A stretch of DNA of 64,000 nucleotides from Azolla caroliniana. Taxonomy: Eukaryota > Polypodiophyta. The notes below the pieces were generated by a model. That model worked only from the letters and a program-made list of their open reading frames with translations. It did no database searches and was not told the DNA's origin. The stretch lies in NCBI GenBank assembly GCA_043228905.1, contig JBHGNT010000005.1, forward strand, positions 19,716,001 through 19,780,000. The letters run 5' to 3'. Below are positions 1-10,788 of this stretch, piece after piece. A program made the translations under genes and the position numbers. Numbering within the stretch: the stretch's first letter is position 1; each line of letters begins with the position of its first letter.

Positions 1-457
1 GTAACCTACTTTTAGGTTTGCCCTTAATCTTTGAATAACCACCATCTAAATTTCCCTGGACCTTGAGCAACCACTATCCAAGTTCCCCCCCCCCCCCCCT
101 TGATCTCGAGTAATCCACATCCAGATTTTTCATTAATATTGAGAACATGCATCCAAAATTTCCCTTAATCTAGGCATATACATGAGCACCAACATCAAAG
201 TTTTTGGTGTCAATCTAGCCATATCGGAATAACATGAAGCAAATCTTGCCTCAATAATTCATTATTTATATCAATCCCTAACAGATTTCGAAGCATTTTC
301 TACCTTCTTACTTTATATTTGAAGTTCGATTTATATATATATATATATACATCTTAGTTCTTTATATTCAAGGTGCATATATACACACATATATATAACA
401 TATTTTTTCTGTTTTTTTCTTTCTGAAGCTGTGGCTTTAACCTGGTTTTCTGCCCTT
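1..457. other. 5' flank and probable leader of the phytolongin-like gene
   Basis: No ORF of substance is present. The stretch is AT-rich, with a run of 15 C at 85-99 and a TA dinucleotide run at about 332-349. A pyrimidine-rich tract at about 403-425 ends in an AG at 427-428, which would suit a 3' splice site of a leader intron just before the coding start at 458. That splice site is an inference from composition only. I see no convincing TATA box or other promoter element. Confidence 0.4.
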
Positions 458-1531
458 ATGGGCAAGGGCAAAGGCAAGACAGATGGAGTTACTTTACCCA
501 GTTTGATTTACTATTGCTCTATTTTAACAAGAAATTCTCATATAAAAATAGCCGAGTATATCAATGGTGGCGATAAAGAACTGCCTCAGATTGTGTTGAA
601 ATGTCTCAATTTCTTACCCCCTCATCATGATAAGTTTAGCTTTACAGCAAACACAAGAACTCTTGCGTGTATTATCGAGGATCGATTCCTCTATTGTGCC
701 ATAACAGATGAAGCTTTGAGTAGATCGAAAGTCATGGGTTTCTTAGATGACATCAGGCATGAGTTCCACTCGAATGCCGAAGCTAGCAGGAAATTTAGTA
801 ATATGATGGATCAAAATAAGATAAAAGCCCATTGCTTGGATCTGGAGTTTAAACCTATATTTAAGAGTCTCATAACGCCATTCGTTGGGATTCCACAACG
901 AGAAAAGATCCGTATCGAAGAGGAATCTCGAGCTCGAGCTCGAGCTGAAGCTCAAGAAGCTCAACAAATTCAGTTAGCCCTAGAAGCTCAGCAAACTCGA
1001 CAAGCTCATCAAAGTCATGATCATGATGATCTAGAAGTTGGGCTACAGAGTTATTTGCAACAGTCATCACATGAGTACGAAAATTATAACCCTTCTCCAG
1101 CAGATAAAAGTCCCCCAGGTTCAGCCTCGCCTTCGAGACCCTTGATAGGAAAAGAGGGCAATTGGAAGCATCCTAAGCAAAAGCAGAATCGAACGAAATC
1201 CAAAGTGGCAACTAGAGATAGTGGTATCCTCACTATTAATGTAGCGGAGAACAAGGAGAAAGGGAACAGTGACCACCACCAAGACAATGATGATGATGAT
1301 GATGATTGTGTGAATATAATGCGAGGAGAAGTAATCAATTGGCAAGCCCCAACGAGTCTTCCAATACGCAAATTCGGGAGCATGAATAGTAGATGTGAAC
1401 AACCAGTGATGACCCAGAGAGCATGTTCTAGAAACCTAAAGCTTGTCCTTCTCTTTGATGCCATTGCTTGCATGATCCTATTTGTCGTATGGCTTGGAGT
1501 ATGTCAAGGACTTAGTTGCACCCGAGGATAA
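458..1531 (+). CDS. phytolongin-like longin-domain membrane protein
   Basis: Predicted 357-residue protein. Phytolongins are plant-specific relatives of the R-SNAREs VAMP7/YKT6 that keep the N-terminal longin domain and C-terminal anchor but lack a SNARE motif; they act in endomembrane trafficking. Seen here: a longin domain at about residues 6-130 (YYCSI, AEYINGGDKELP, TLACIIEDRFLYCAITDE, SRSKVMGFLDDIRHEF), then an Ala/Glu/Gln-rich helical stretch at about 150-190, a long low-complexity charged linker with a run of six Asp, and a hydrophobic anchor at about 328-349 followed by a short Cys-containing tail (CQGLSC), the arrangement seen in phytolongins. The reading frame stays open upstream to 431 through a GTG, but the first ATG is at 458 and is preferred. 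It is longer than the Arabidopsis proteins (about 250-270 residues as I recall them) because of the linker. No neighbour shares its job. Confident in the family, not in the paralogue. Confidence 0.85.
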   Translation: MGKGKGKTDGVTLPSLIYYCSILTRNSHIKIAEYINGGDKELPQIVLKCLNFLPPHHDKFSFTANTRTLACIIEDRFLYCAITDEALSRSKVMGFLDDIRHEFHSNAEASRKFSNMMDQNKIKAHCLDLEFKPIFKSLITPFVGIPQREKIRIEEESRARARAEAQEAQQIQLALEAQQTRQAHQSHDHDDLEVGLQSYLQQSSHEYENYNPSPADKSPPGSASPSRPLIGKEGNWKHPKQKQNRTKSKVATRDSGILTINVAENKEKGNSDHHQDNDDDDDDCVNIMRGEVINWQAPTSLPIRKFGSMNSRCEQPVMTQRACSRNLKLVLLFDAIACMILFVVWLGVCQGLSCTRG

Positions 1532-2669
1532 TAAGTCTCGCAATTAAGGGGTAACACATTTGGAAAGTAATGCCTGAGTATCAGTTTAGCATTATTATCC
1601 TTGTTAAGCTGACAGAGCTTCCCATGTAAGTTGTATATGGTGTATAGATGAATGATCAAAGGTTGTCCATAAATCAACAAAGCGTCTAAAATTCGTCTCG
1701 AACCAACAAGGTATATTTCAACCATTTTGGAGGCATTAACATGTATCTAAAGGATGTGCTTGGTGTTTTGTGGCCCTTATATCTTGTTAAAACCCCAATT
1801 ATGCTTTGAAATCGGGTACTTTGAAATGTAAATAGTTTGAGATTGTTTCGACAATGCTCACAATTGTGTTAATGTTATGTGTAATAAGATATTGTTGTAT
1901 ACAGCAATTACCAACATATACATAATTTCTATTCCAAATATTTCTCAATTACAAAACATTGATTTGAGGTGTACACATTATAATGGATAGAGTGTAACAT
2001 TAAATGTAAAAGCATAAGCTTTGTTTTTAATGCCACCTACTTAAACAATTAATTGGATATTTATGAATTCCCACATTTATTATTCTCCAATGATTAAATT
2101 TTGTTTACTTATTCATGGACTCAAGTTGGAGTCAAGCTTCCACATGGTTACAGGGAATCTGAAATACAAGCAAAATACAAAGAAATCTACTAGTATCATG
2201 ACATCCTCAATTCTTTGGACTTTGTTGAGACAAATTGGAATCCTCACAAATGTAATAAATATACTTTCACGTTGATGTGTTCTCTTGTTATACTTTTGAC
2301 AATCAATATAGCATAGTAAAAGACAATAGCATATCTACAAGTATCATACAGTGAAAACTTTGGGAATGATAAGCCCAATGAGTACCTGGATGATGTGTTT
2401 CACACATTTGAAAAGCAGTTAATTGTTGCCATCTACCAGTGCATTCACGAATACAAGATTGAGATAGCCAATACATGTGGATCACCAGGTATAAACCAAA
2501 CATGTCCATGCACAAGAAATGCATCATACTTTTACAAGATTATTCACTTTTACGAGCATACACAACCTTGTATTGATGAGGTCAATAACACTAGATCTGA
2601 TGTCAAATTGATAAGATCTGGATAGCTTTTGTTTGGAGTCTGGACAGAGCTAGGATTAACCAAAATCTG
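1532..2669. other. intergenic, no gene recognised
   Basis: AT-rich sequence holding the 3' flank of the phytolongin-like gene. Short ORFs (for example 2063-2275 and 2395-2625) show no domain and no family resemblance that I can see. No repeat structure is obvious until about 2,670. Confidence 0.5.
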
Positions 2670-3246
2670 TCAAATTCTTGGATCCAAATTTATGGCTTCA
2701 TTGAAACATGGATAGCTTTGGGCATAAACCTCGGGTTTATTATTATGCATCAATATATAAAATATGGCAACAGATCCTGCTGCCAAGTCAATATAGAACC
2801 TTATGGCTTCATTTGACACATTCCCAAGTTTGGGAATGACATGACGGTTTCAATTTGACACATTTTCAGCTTTGGAAAAGACATGATTTGTGTATAGAGC
2901 TAGGGTTAACTGGTGTCAATCAATACATTTGACATGTCGACATATCCCACTGTCAGATCTGGATGACATCCATCAATTCCTTTGACATGGTTACCTATTC
3001 CTCCACCAAATCTGTATCCACATTTATGGCTTCATTGAAACATTCCCATGTCTGAATAGCTTTGGACATAAACCTAGGTTTATTATTATCCATCAATATA
3101 CAGAAGATGGCAACAGATCCTACTGCCAAGTCCATATAGAAACTTATGGCTTCATTTAACACATTGTCAAGTTTAGAAAAGAATGACGGCTTCATTTGAC
3201 ACATTGTCAGGTTTCTAAAAGACATAATTCATACATAGAGCTAGGG
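2670..3246 (-). repeat. degenerate tandem copies of the PPR gene 3' end
   Basis: Blocks beginning near 2680, 3013 and 3302 share the same stretch (GATCC-AAATTTATGGCTTC-ATTGAAAC and variants); the last block is the 3' end of the PPR coding region itself. Spacing is about 333 and 289 bp. A related sub-copy lies in each outer unit near 2778 and 3122. Read on the minus strand, the downstream copies still spell PPR E-motif-like words such as CFNEAIN and MDLAVGS, matching CFNEALNLDPELAVGY at the PPR C-terminus. A second shared block (about 2717-2790 and 3061-3130) confirms the long unit. This is a decayed duplication of the gene's terminal exon plus its 3' flank. Confidence 0.75.
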
Positions 3247-5832
3247 TTAACTGGCATCAATCAGTACATTTGACATGTCAACATATCCCACTGCCAATTC
3301 CGGATCCAAATTTAGGGCTTCATTAAAACAATGCTTCGCTAGTTCCCGATTGCCATATATTCTACAAGCAGTGAACAAAGACATCCACCCAGATAAATTG
3401 GGTACGCCCTGCATCGTACACAATACCTCTTTTGCTTCTGCCAGATGCCCTGCCCGACACAGAAGATCGATCATACCATTGCAATGTTCGACAGTAGGCG
3501 TGAAACCATACTCGACTTGCATGGTATGGAAGTATTTATAGCCCTTTTCCACTGACCCCGAATGGCTACAAGCCGCAAGTATACTTGTATATATTTGTTC
3601 GTCTGGCCTCACACCCTCATCCTTCATTTCCTCAAAACATTGCTCAACTAGGCTTAAGCTCCCTTGAAGAGCATAGCCAGACATAATCGCTCCCCAGGAG
3701 GCAACATTTTGGGCGGGCAATAATTTCTGAGCTGAGTGAAGGGCATTGGTTTTCACATACATATCAATGAGAGCACCTTCAATAAGAAGAGTTCCTTCAA
3801 GCCCATTTTTGACAAGCAAATCATGGGTTAATTTACCTTGTTCTGTTGCCCCAACATTGGAACATGTTTTGAGTATCGATAGGAATGTCACTTTGTCAGG
3901 GTGGATGTGTTTTTCTTGCCTTAATTTCTCGAAAAGTTCAATGGCTGATATCTCGAACCCATGCCAGGAAAAGCCAGAAATCATTGAGTTCCACGATACT
4001 GTATTTTTATTTGGTAACCCCTTGAATACCTTCTCAGCTTCTTCGAGGTGTCCAATTTTCATGTACATGTTAATAAGCGAATTTCCTATGACCACATCAA
4101 AAGTGACCCCATCTCTGATCATCCAATCATGGAAGATTTTACCTTCTGCCATGGCATTCAGATCAGTGCATACCTTGAAGATATTTGTATATGTAGTTTC
4201 ATCTGGTCTTGGACCTTTTCGATGCATGCACTCAAAAAGCTCAAAAACTTCAAAACCGTGTTTATGTTGAGCATATCCTGTTATTATTGCATTCCATATG
4301 CATAATTTTGGATTTAAAACATTCTCAAACACTCTTCTTGCTGCTCTAAAACAACCCAATTTCATGTACATATCAATGAGGGTGACTTGGATAAGTGTAT
4401 CCGATTCCAACCCATCTTTGACCACCTTATTATGCATCCAGTTTCCTTCTTCCCTTGCATCTATCCTTCCACAAGCTTTAAGTATACACATTAATGTTAT
4501 CTTGTTAGGGTCAACTTGATCTTTCATCATCATTTCAAAGAGGCTGAGGGCATAATATGCATCTTGCTTGTGTTCAGTATAGCCACCAATAATTGCATTC
4601 CATGAGACTAAATTTCTACCTTGCAACCCATCAAAGACCTTTTGTGCCTCATGGATACATCCACATTTCGCAAACATATCCACAAGGGTGCTTCCAATGA
4701 TGATATCTGAATCTAAATTATTCCAGATGACTTTGTTATATATCCACATGCCTTCTTGTATAGCCCCCACATTGCTACATGCTGGAAGCGCATTAAGGTA
4801 AGAGACTCTATCTGGCATAATACCGTCTTTGTGCATATCTGTGAATAGTTGAAGTGCTAAGAGATCATCCCCATACCGAGTGCAACCTGCGATTAAAGAA
4901 CTCCACGAGACCACATCTCTTTGTGAATCTTCCTTAAAAGTCTTATATGCATCCCTTAAACTGCCACACTTAGCATACATATCAATTAAAGAGTTTCTAA
5001 GGACAATGTCGAAGGGAAAACCAGCTTCAATTAGATCATTATGAACCAACCTTCCTTCGTTTAAGACCTCTAGAATACCACATACGTTGAGAATACACGA
5101 ATAAGTCATGTTAGTTGGCACAATGCCTTCTTGATAGAGTTTTTGAAAGCATAGAAAAGCTGGAATATATTGTCCATGCCCTGCATAGCCTGAAATCATT
5201 GCATTCCACGACACAACATCTTTACAACGCAGTCTTTCAAATACATTTTCAGCATCCCGAATGTTACCACATTTCATATAAACATTTAAAAGAGCATTTT
5301 CAACCACTGTTTCCGGCTCAAAATGGCTTCCCATAATATGTCTATGTACCAGAAATGACTGGGCAGACATTTTGAGCAAGCCACAAACTTTCAAAATGCA
5401 TAAGTAGGTCAATTTGTTTGGCCTTATGCCATTACATTGCATTTCAGAAAACAATCGAAAAACACTCTCATGGCATTTTGAAGCTTCATGGGCAGATATT
5501 ATAGCATTCCATGTGTGGATTTCTAGCTTCTTAGCTTGAAAAAACACAAGATTTGCTTCAAATACCTTCTTGTTTTTGGCAAAGATATGGATAAGTCGGT
5601 CATCCAAAATCGAATCATGTTTATTTACAACATCATTGCCAATAAGGAAAAGATGTATTCTTTGAGAAGCTGAAACATCATTCTCTCGAATGGCCTCCTC
5701 CAGCAACTGATACCATTCTTCCTTTGATAAAGAAATGCCTTTATGTACCATTTTTTCAGCATAGGAGAGTGCATTTGTAAGGTGTGAGACGGAAGGGTTT
5801 CCATTGATTTGAAACCCTCTAAGTGTATACAT
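3247..5832 (-). CDS. PLS-class pentatricopeptide repeat protein with a shortened E domain
   Basis: Predicted 861 residues from the first in-frame ATG at 5832. The frame extends to a TTG at 5877 and is closed by a TAA at 5881-5883, so a longer product needs an upstream exon. PPR proteins bind organellar RNA, one base per motif, and PLS-class members usually serve C-to-U editing in plastids or mitochondria. Seen here: seven successive P-L-S cycles, marked by VSWNAMISGYAGHGQ-type motifs and repeated LIDMYAKCG-type motifs, about 21-23 motifs in all, then GWMSLFTACR and CFNEALNLDPELAVGYVDMSN of an E1 motif. The protein stops 6 residues later, so E2/E+ and a DYW deaminase domain are absent; an editing role would need a partner deaminase. 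No clear transit peptide is visible at this start, which hints at a missing 5' exon. A donor-like CAAG/GTATTT at about 5927 lies near, but the phases do not fit the obvious acceptor. Confidence 0.85.
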   Translation of the reverse strand: MYTLRGFQINGNPSVSHLTNALSYAEKMVHKGISLSKEEWYQLLEEAIRENDVSASQRIHLFLIGNDVVNKHDSILDDRLIHIFAKNKKVFEANLVFFQAKKLEIHTWNAIISAHEASKCHESVFRLFSEMQCNGIRPNKLTYLCILKVCGLLKMSAQSFLVHRHIMGSHFEPETVVENALLNVYMKCGNIRDAENVFERLRCKDVVSWNAMISGYAGHGQYIPAFLCFQKLYQEGIVPTNMTYSCILNVCGILEVLNEGRLVHNDLIEAGFPFDIVLRNSLIDMYAKCGSLRDAYKTFKEDSQRDVVSWSSLIAGCTRYGDDLLALQLFTDMHKDGIMPDRVSYLNALPACSNVGAIQEGMWIYNKVIWNNLDSDIIIGSTLVDMFAKCGCIHEAQKVFDGLQGRNLVSWNAIIGGYTEHKQDAYYALSLFEMMMKDQVDPNKITLMCILKACGRIDAREEGNWMHNKVVKDGLESDTLIQVTLIDMYMKLGCFRAARRVFENVLNPKLCIWNAIITGYAQHKHGFEVFELFECMHRKGPRPDETTYTNIFKVCTDLNAMAEGKIFHDWMIRDGVTFDVVIGNSLINMYMKIGHLEEAEKVFKGLPNKNTVSWNSMISGFSWHGFEISAIELFEKLRQEKHIHPDKVTFLSILKTCSNVGATEQGKLTHDLLVKNGLEGTLLIEGALIDMYVKTNALHSAQKLLPAQNVASWGAIMSGYALQGSLSLVEQCFEEMKDEGVRPDEQIYTSILAACSHSGSVEKGYKYFHTMQVEYGFTPTVEHCNGMIDLLCRAGHLAEAKEVLCTMQGVPNLSGWMSLFTACRIYGNRELAKHCFNEALNLDPELAVGYVDMSNVLIDAS

Positions 5833-8800
5833 ATCTTGAATGACCCCATTAGGGCATAACTTAGTCAAAGAAAGCAAAAATTATGGTTTCTTTCACGACA
5901 ATTTTCTTAGAGGGAGAGTGACAAATACCTTGTTTTGTAAACTTGGGTCATCTTTGGATCTATTTCTGGCGCTTTGATCATGATTCTGGCCATGGCAGAG
6001 ATCTAGACAAATGTGGAAATAAATAATTACTAGGATATCCCTCTGCTTTAGACATAATTACCTAAATACACCCCTTCCCTTCCCTTCCCTTGGATCATCC
6101 TTTTTAACCCTAGTTAAGGTAAGTCTTGTTCATCGGAGACCTAATGGCTGTATGGCCGCCCGACCGGCCGATAATTTCTGAGAAGCTACTGCTTGTCCAG
6201 TGTTTCGTCCACCCCCGTCTTTCTCTATTTAAACGAAACTTTCGGTTTTGTTCACAAATTATCCCCAACCAACAAGCAACTGCCCCAAAACTCCGATTCA
6301 CAGTTCTCATCTTTCCCGAACACTTTGTCGTGCAAAAGATGAAAAGAAAGTCCAATGGCATTACCACAACTAATTGTGCTCTTCTACGATGGCCTTTAGC
6401 TAGCCAGGGGGATGAACATGATGCAACTACATTCTCATGGCTCGGAGAGGTCATGATTTATTGTCGTATGTAATGGATTGATGGACTAGATAGAGGATGG
6501 ATGGGCGAAGATAGTGTGGAAGAGAAGAATGGTCATCAGATGTCCTCCCATATAACACCTGGTTGATGATGACATTGACACATCGATGAAGACTAGGGGG
6601 TCTATTGATGGCTCATAGGCTAGTTGACATGGTTTGTGGAGGATATGTTCAACCAAATATCCATGGCCAAAACATAGGTAGCTATGGGTTTGACATTCAT
6701 TTATATGTTCTAAATCGAAAAGGACACCAATTTGACAATAATCACTCAAAAGTTGGACATTGTTTGTATACCTTCTAAAGTAGACACCATATTACTCATC
6801 GTTGATACCCAATGGGATAAACTATTCCTAAATAATTGATTTATCTTTCTTTATTTCATTTTTTTCTTTTAAAAAAAAAACAAACTACTTCCATTAGTTA
6901 AGGCAATGTACATAGGATAATATACAACTCATATATTATAGGCCAACTTGCAGGTCGAAAAGAAAACAACATGTGTAAAGGAAACAACAAAAAAACTCCA
7001 AAACACCACATTATTCGATGAGCATAGCATTACTCGACAACATACCCTCCACGTGAGCCTCATACAACCCAAATTCACCATAGCCATCCTCCACTCTCTT
7101 CTCATGGCAACACCCATCTATATGTTAGGCAAACTTGGAGGGAACAGCCACCGTGGTGGTTGATAATTCCACGTCGCTTTGTCATCCACCATCTACAACA
7201 TCGAAGAATTGCTCCATTTTAGAAGGAACCAAGCTCTAGATTCTTCACTTAGAAGCCTCGAGTGAGACTTACCCTCCTACTAAGAAGCCTCGATGTGATG
7301 TGAAAGAAAATCCACAAAATAACAAGAAGAAATGTATACATTGTCCAGTAGACAATAAAGCTCTTAGAAACACTCAGAGTAAAGAATACATGGTTTGAAA
7401 TGGTATGTCCCCAAGTTGTAGACATTGGAATAGAGATTGTCTCCAGGATTGTTTAAAGAAGCACCTTTCATATATATAATCGCCCAATTGAAGATAATGT
7501 ACCAAAACAATCCATTTCTCACAGATTTTAGAAAGTAAACTGAAACCTTAACTTACACAAAGGGGGCATGCTTCGGTCATGATCAACTATGTGCAATAAC
7601 CACATATTAAATCTTGTTTGTCACATGTAGATTGTGTCATAAACATCATTATTTTTCTACCTCTTGGGAGTTTTCAAAAGGCGAGAAGAAAAAACCACAC
7701 TCAAAAGAGATGGAAATGGCCATTGTTGCTTATTTGTAAACATACAATATGTATACATATATTCAAAAAAAAATTCAAGGGACCTTCATCAACATATTTC
7801 TATGGTAATCATGTCAATTTCAAATAGCTTATGGTCCTTTCACTCCAAGCGACACGCGTTATTTGGTTAGGGGGGTTTTCATATACAACATGGAGAGGTA
7901 TCAAGTCTTGATGCTCAAGAATTTTACTAATGAGCGACACTTTTATAAGGATATTATATCATGGTTTTCAATTATGGGCATACTATTTAAGAATACATTG
8001 ATGCCTCTCACAGAAAAAGTTGCACCCTATGCACCATATGGTACTATACCACGCGATTAAGCTTGAGTTGAATCCTTCCATGGATGTGAACCCATACAAT
8101 TAAAATGAAATAAATTTTAATTTTCTTAGCATGTTTGTCTAAAGCCAAATGCCTAAAATAATTTGCGGTTTGTTTCATTGGATGAATTTAGAAGGAGACA
8201 TATTATATGACGTTTACCAACCCTGGAAAGAAAAATTGTTCCTTTCCAATGAGGCGACTTGCATGAAATTTGAGCACAACTTAAGTCATCTTCTAAAGTC
8301 TTTGGATCCATGCTTTCATATCATTCTCTTGAAACATGCAAAATGCAAAGTGTGGGAGTAACCATGAAAGTATGCAAACCATGCCGCCTTTTGACAAATG
8401 TATAAATTGTATCATTATTAGTGCCTTGATTTTCCATGAAATTTAGGTTTTTTAATTCTATCCATAATAGCCATGACACTCCACAACATCAGGTTCAAGT
8501 AATATGTTGGATCTAGGAACTTCTTGTAGAGCATTCACAAGTTCTTTTTAGTAATTTAATGATCTACATGTCTTTCTTTTGCTTAAATTTTGCCAACTAA
8601 TGTGTGCACATATCACAATGTCTCACATCAATGACTTGGTCATGAGATACTCCTAATTGGAGATGACACAAGTTAGCATCTCTATTGTTATTCCTGTTAT
8701 GACATATTCATATATACTTAGCTATGTCATATATTTCACATTGCTTAAGTTTTCTACATTTTAAGCCGCCACTTCCTCAATTACAACACTAAATTGGGCA

Positions 8801-8879
8801 AAGCTAACAAATGCAGCGGGAAGGTCCCCTACGCAATGGCTAGCAAACATTGGGCATCTCTGATGAGGTGCTTAATACC
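5833..8879. other. intergenic, no gene recognised
   Basis: About 3 kb of mostly AT-rich sequence. A CCCTT-type short tandem run lies at about 6071-6091. The 6110-6473 interval is open on both strands for about 115 codons, but neither reading has a recognisable domain. Remaining ORFs are under 75 codons and look random. I see no transposon ends, RNA gene or promoter here. Confidence 0.45.
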
Positions 8880-9346
8880 TTCTGGAAGGGTCTCTAGCGT
8901 CTCCATGTGCTTGAGAAGATCAAGCTATTTTGGTGGTAGATGAGCCATAACGTGGTCCCAGTTGGCGAATAGCTAGGTAAACGAGGAGGCCTGAGAGCTT
9001 GCTTACTCAGTTTTGCACCTATCGAGATTCTGAGACACTATTTGTGGGATTGCCCTCAAGCTCAAAGGGTCTGGGACAAGGTGACTCATCTCCTAGTTGC
9101 ATGCGATGTGGAAGGGACAGTATCATGGAGCGTACTTGGATCAATCACTCGATTAATAGCTGGACGAATGCCTTCAACGCAGGCAGTTGGTGCTATGAAT
9201 GCACAAGAGGTAAACTCATCAAGACCCATTTTGTGAGAGGCTTGAAGACTGCATCCCCTCGTTTCCGGGAGATTTGGATGTTGATCGCAAGCTTCACCCT
9301 TTGTGTAAAAGAATGTGTGCGGAAGCTTATGCAAAACACAGAACAT
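8880..9346 (+). pseudogene. LINE relic: 3' end of ORF2 with zf-RVT-like domain
   Basis: Reading frame 3 from 8880 gives a decayed version of the C-terminal zinc-binding region found after the reverse transcriptase in plant L1-type LINEs: FWKGL-RLHVLEKIKLFWW, then VPVGE-LGKRGG, then ILRHYLWDCPQAQRVWDKV at about 9027-9083. Three in-frame TAG codons each fall where the family has Trp. After 9236 the likeness continues in another frame (FREIWMLIAS), implying a frameshift. The reverse transcriptase upstream is not visible. The relic ends where the Copia I LTR begins (9363), so it was probably the target of that insertion. Confidence 0.72.
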
Positions 9347-9362
9347 AGTCGGTTATTTGGAA

Positions 9363-9835
9363 TGCAACAGTTAGGTATACACAGAGAATGGAGATACACA
9401 GCGAGAGAGAGAGAGGCAAGAGAGCAAACAACAATAAACTTCTATTACAAAAAGATGCTTAATGCTCTGTACATACGATGTGCTCAATGACACTATTTAT
9501 ATAAGTTCTCAAAAGGACTGACAGAAGTATTGACAAGTACTTCAATGCTCATGAAAGAACATCTGACTCTAATTGCCTATGTTGGACCTATTTAATAGAA
9601 TAGGTCTACTTGGCATGTGTGACATTCTGGATTGGCTTCCACAACCGCTCTGTCATCTGGATCCAACATTTGTTCCTTCATCCGGCTCTAGTATCCGGCT
9701 TCTTTAGCCAGTCCGGAACCCAGTCTAGAGCTTAGGCTTATCAGGCTAACTGGGCCTAACCAACTGGATCAATTCCGATTTGGCCTACTTGCTTGTCCAG
9801 CTAGTCCGGCCCATGTTGAGCTTGCTCACTCAACA
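9363..9835 (-). mobile_element. 3' LTR of Copia element I
   Basis: On the minus strand the LTR begins TGTTGAG at 9835, directly after a polypurine tract (gagcttgagggggag, about 9836-9850), and appears to end in CA at 9363. The first bases form the same TGTTGAG/CTCAACA inverted repeat seen at the start of the J LTR (50239). The interior also matches J in the part around TGAGCATTGAAGTACT and CTTCTGTCAGTCC, so I and J belong to one Copia group. The right-hand edge is firm; the left edge (9363) is judged from the terminal CA only. Confidence 0.7.
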
Positions 9836-10654
9836 CTCCCCCTCAAGCTCAACTTGAGGTCGGTCCATCGTGTTAGATCTAACCAATCCTTCCAATCGAC
9901 TCCTCATGGCATTCTCCCGTCTAGCTTGGGCTCCTCATCTGGTCCAATCTCGCATCCTACGACCCCTACTGTCAATCGCTCATTGACTCGTCCGGTTCTA
10001 TGCACCTCGATCCCTATGGTTAGTATGTCTACTTGTCGAGCCCTTCTTAGTTGGCTCGCTCTCACGACATTGGCACCCCTCGACCCGTTGGTTCCTCCGT
10101 ATCAATGTCGGCTTTGACTACCCTCTCGTATGCTTGGCTTTCATACAAATCGGCTCCCCTGACTCAAACTCCTCAATCGAATCGACTGTCACCAATTTGT
10201 CTTCTACCTTATCTAAATCGGCTGTCTTTGATTCACATTCCTTTTGGCCTTTGACCACATCTGCCCATGTCTTGGTCCTAACCTTCTTCTCTTGGTTGGC
10301 TCAGCCCTTCATCTCTCTCATTTTCGCTACTTCTCCCCCTCAAGTTCAGCATGTCGAGATGCTACAAGCCAAGCATGCTCGAAATTTGTTGCAACTTGTT
10401 CAGGGGAGAGGTTTGGTGAAGATATCACTAGCCTGCCGATTCGTCAGAACATACACAAGTTCGACTTCACCGGAGAGAACACGCTCATAGACAAAACGAT
10501 AGTGCTCCTCAATGTGCTTTGTCCGGGTGTTGAAGACGGGGTTCTTTGCTAATTAGATGTTGTTGAGTTTGTCACGGTATATTACTGTTGGTTTAGACAC
10601 CTCCACATGCAGATCCTTCAATAGCCATTTGAGCTAGATGACTTCACACATTGT
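9836..10654 (-). pseudogene. Copia element I: RNase H end and 3' untranslated region
   Basis: Minus-strand translation from 10654 to about 10330 gives the end of a Copia RNase H: LKWLLKDLHVEVSKPTVIY, LAKNPVFNTRTKHIEEHY, RFVYERVLSGEVELVY and ASDIFTKPL. Two or more in-frame stops show it is dead. The 480 bp from about 10330 to 9850 lie between the end of pol and the polypurine tract and have no recognisable product; ORFs there (9854-10254) look incidental. The element is broken at 10655 by the insertion of Copia F, and its upstream part is not seen elsewhere in the window. Confidence 0.75.
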
Positions 10655-10788
10655 TGTTGGGAATTCGGTCCCTCTGGACATAGTTGTTAAAAAACGTGTA
10701 TTCTACATTTAGAGTACGTTTTAGAATACTCTGAAGTATTCTACACGTATTCGACGTTTTAGAACTGCCATTTTTTAAAATTAGACGT

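Noticed and set aside
6100-6116. AACCCTAG near 6107 and TTAGGGTTT-like words in LTR leaders as telomere repeats
   Set aside because: Single copies only; common promoter or leader words in plants, not interstitial telomere arrays.
6110-6473. Overlapping 114- and 115-codon ORFs on both strands
   Set aside because: No domain or motif, mirror-image open frames in one place, and no support from neighbours; most likely chance.
9854-10552. Plus-strand ORFs of 87-118 codons
   Set aside because: They lie opposite the RNase H end and 3' untranslated part of Copia I; the minus-strand reading explains the region.
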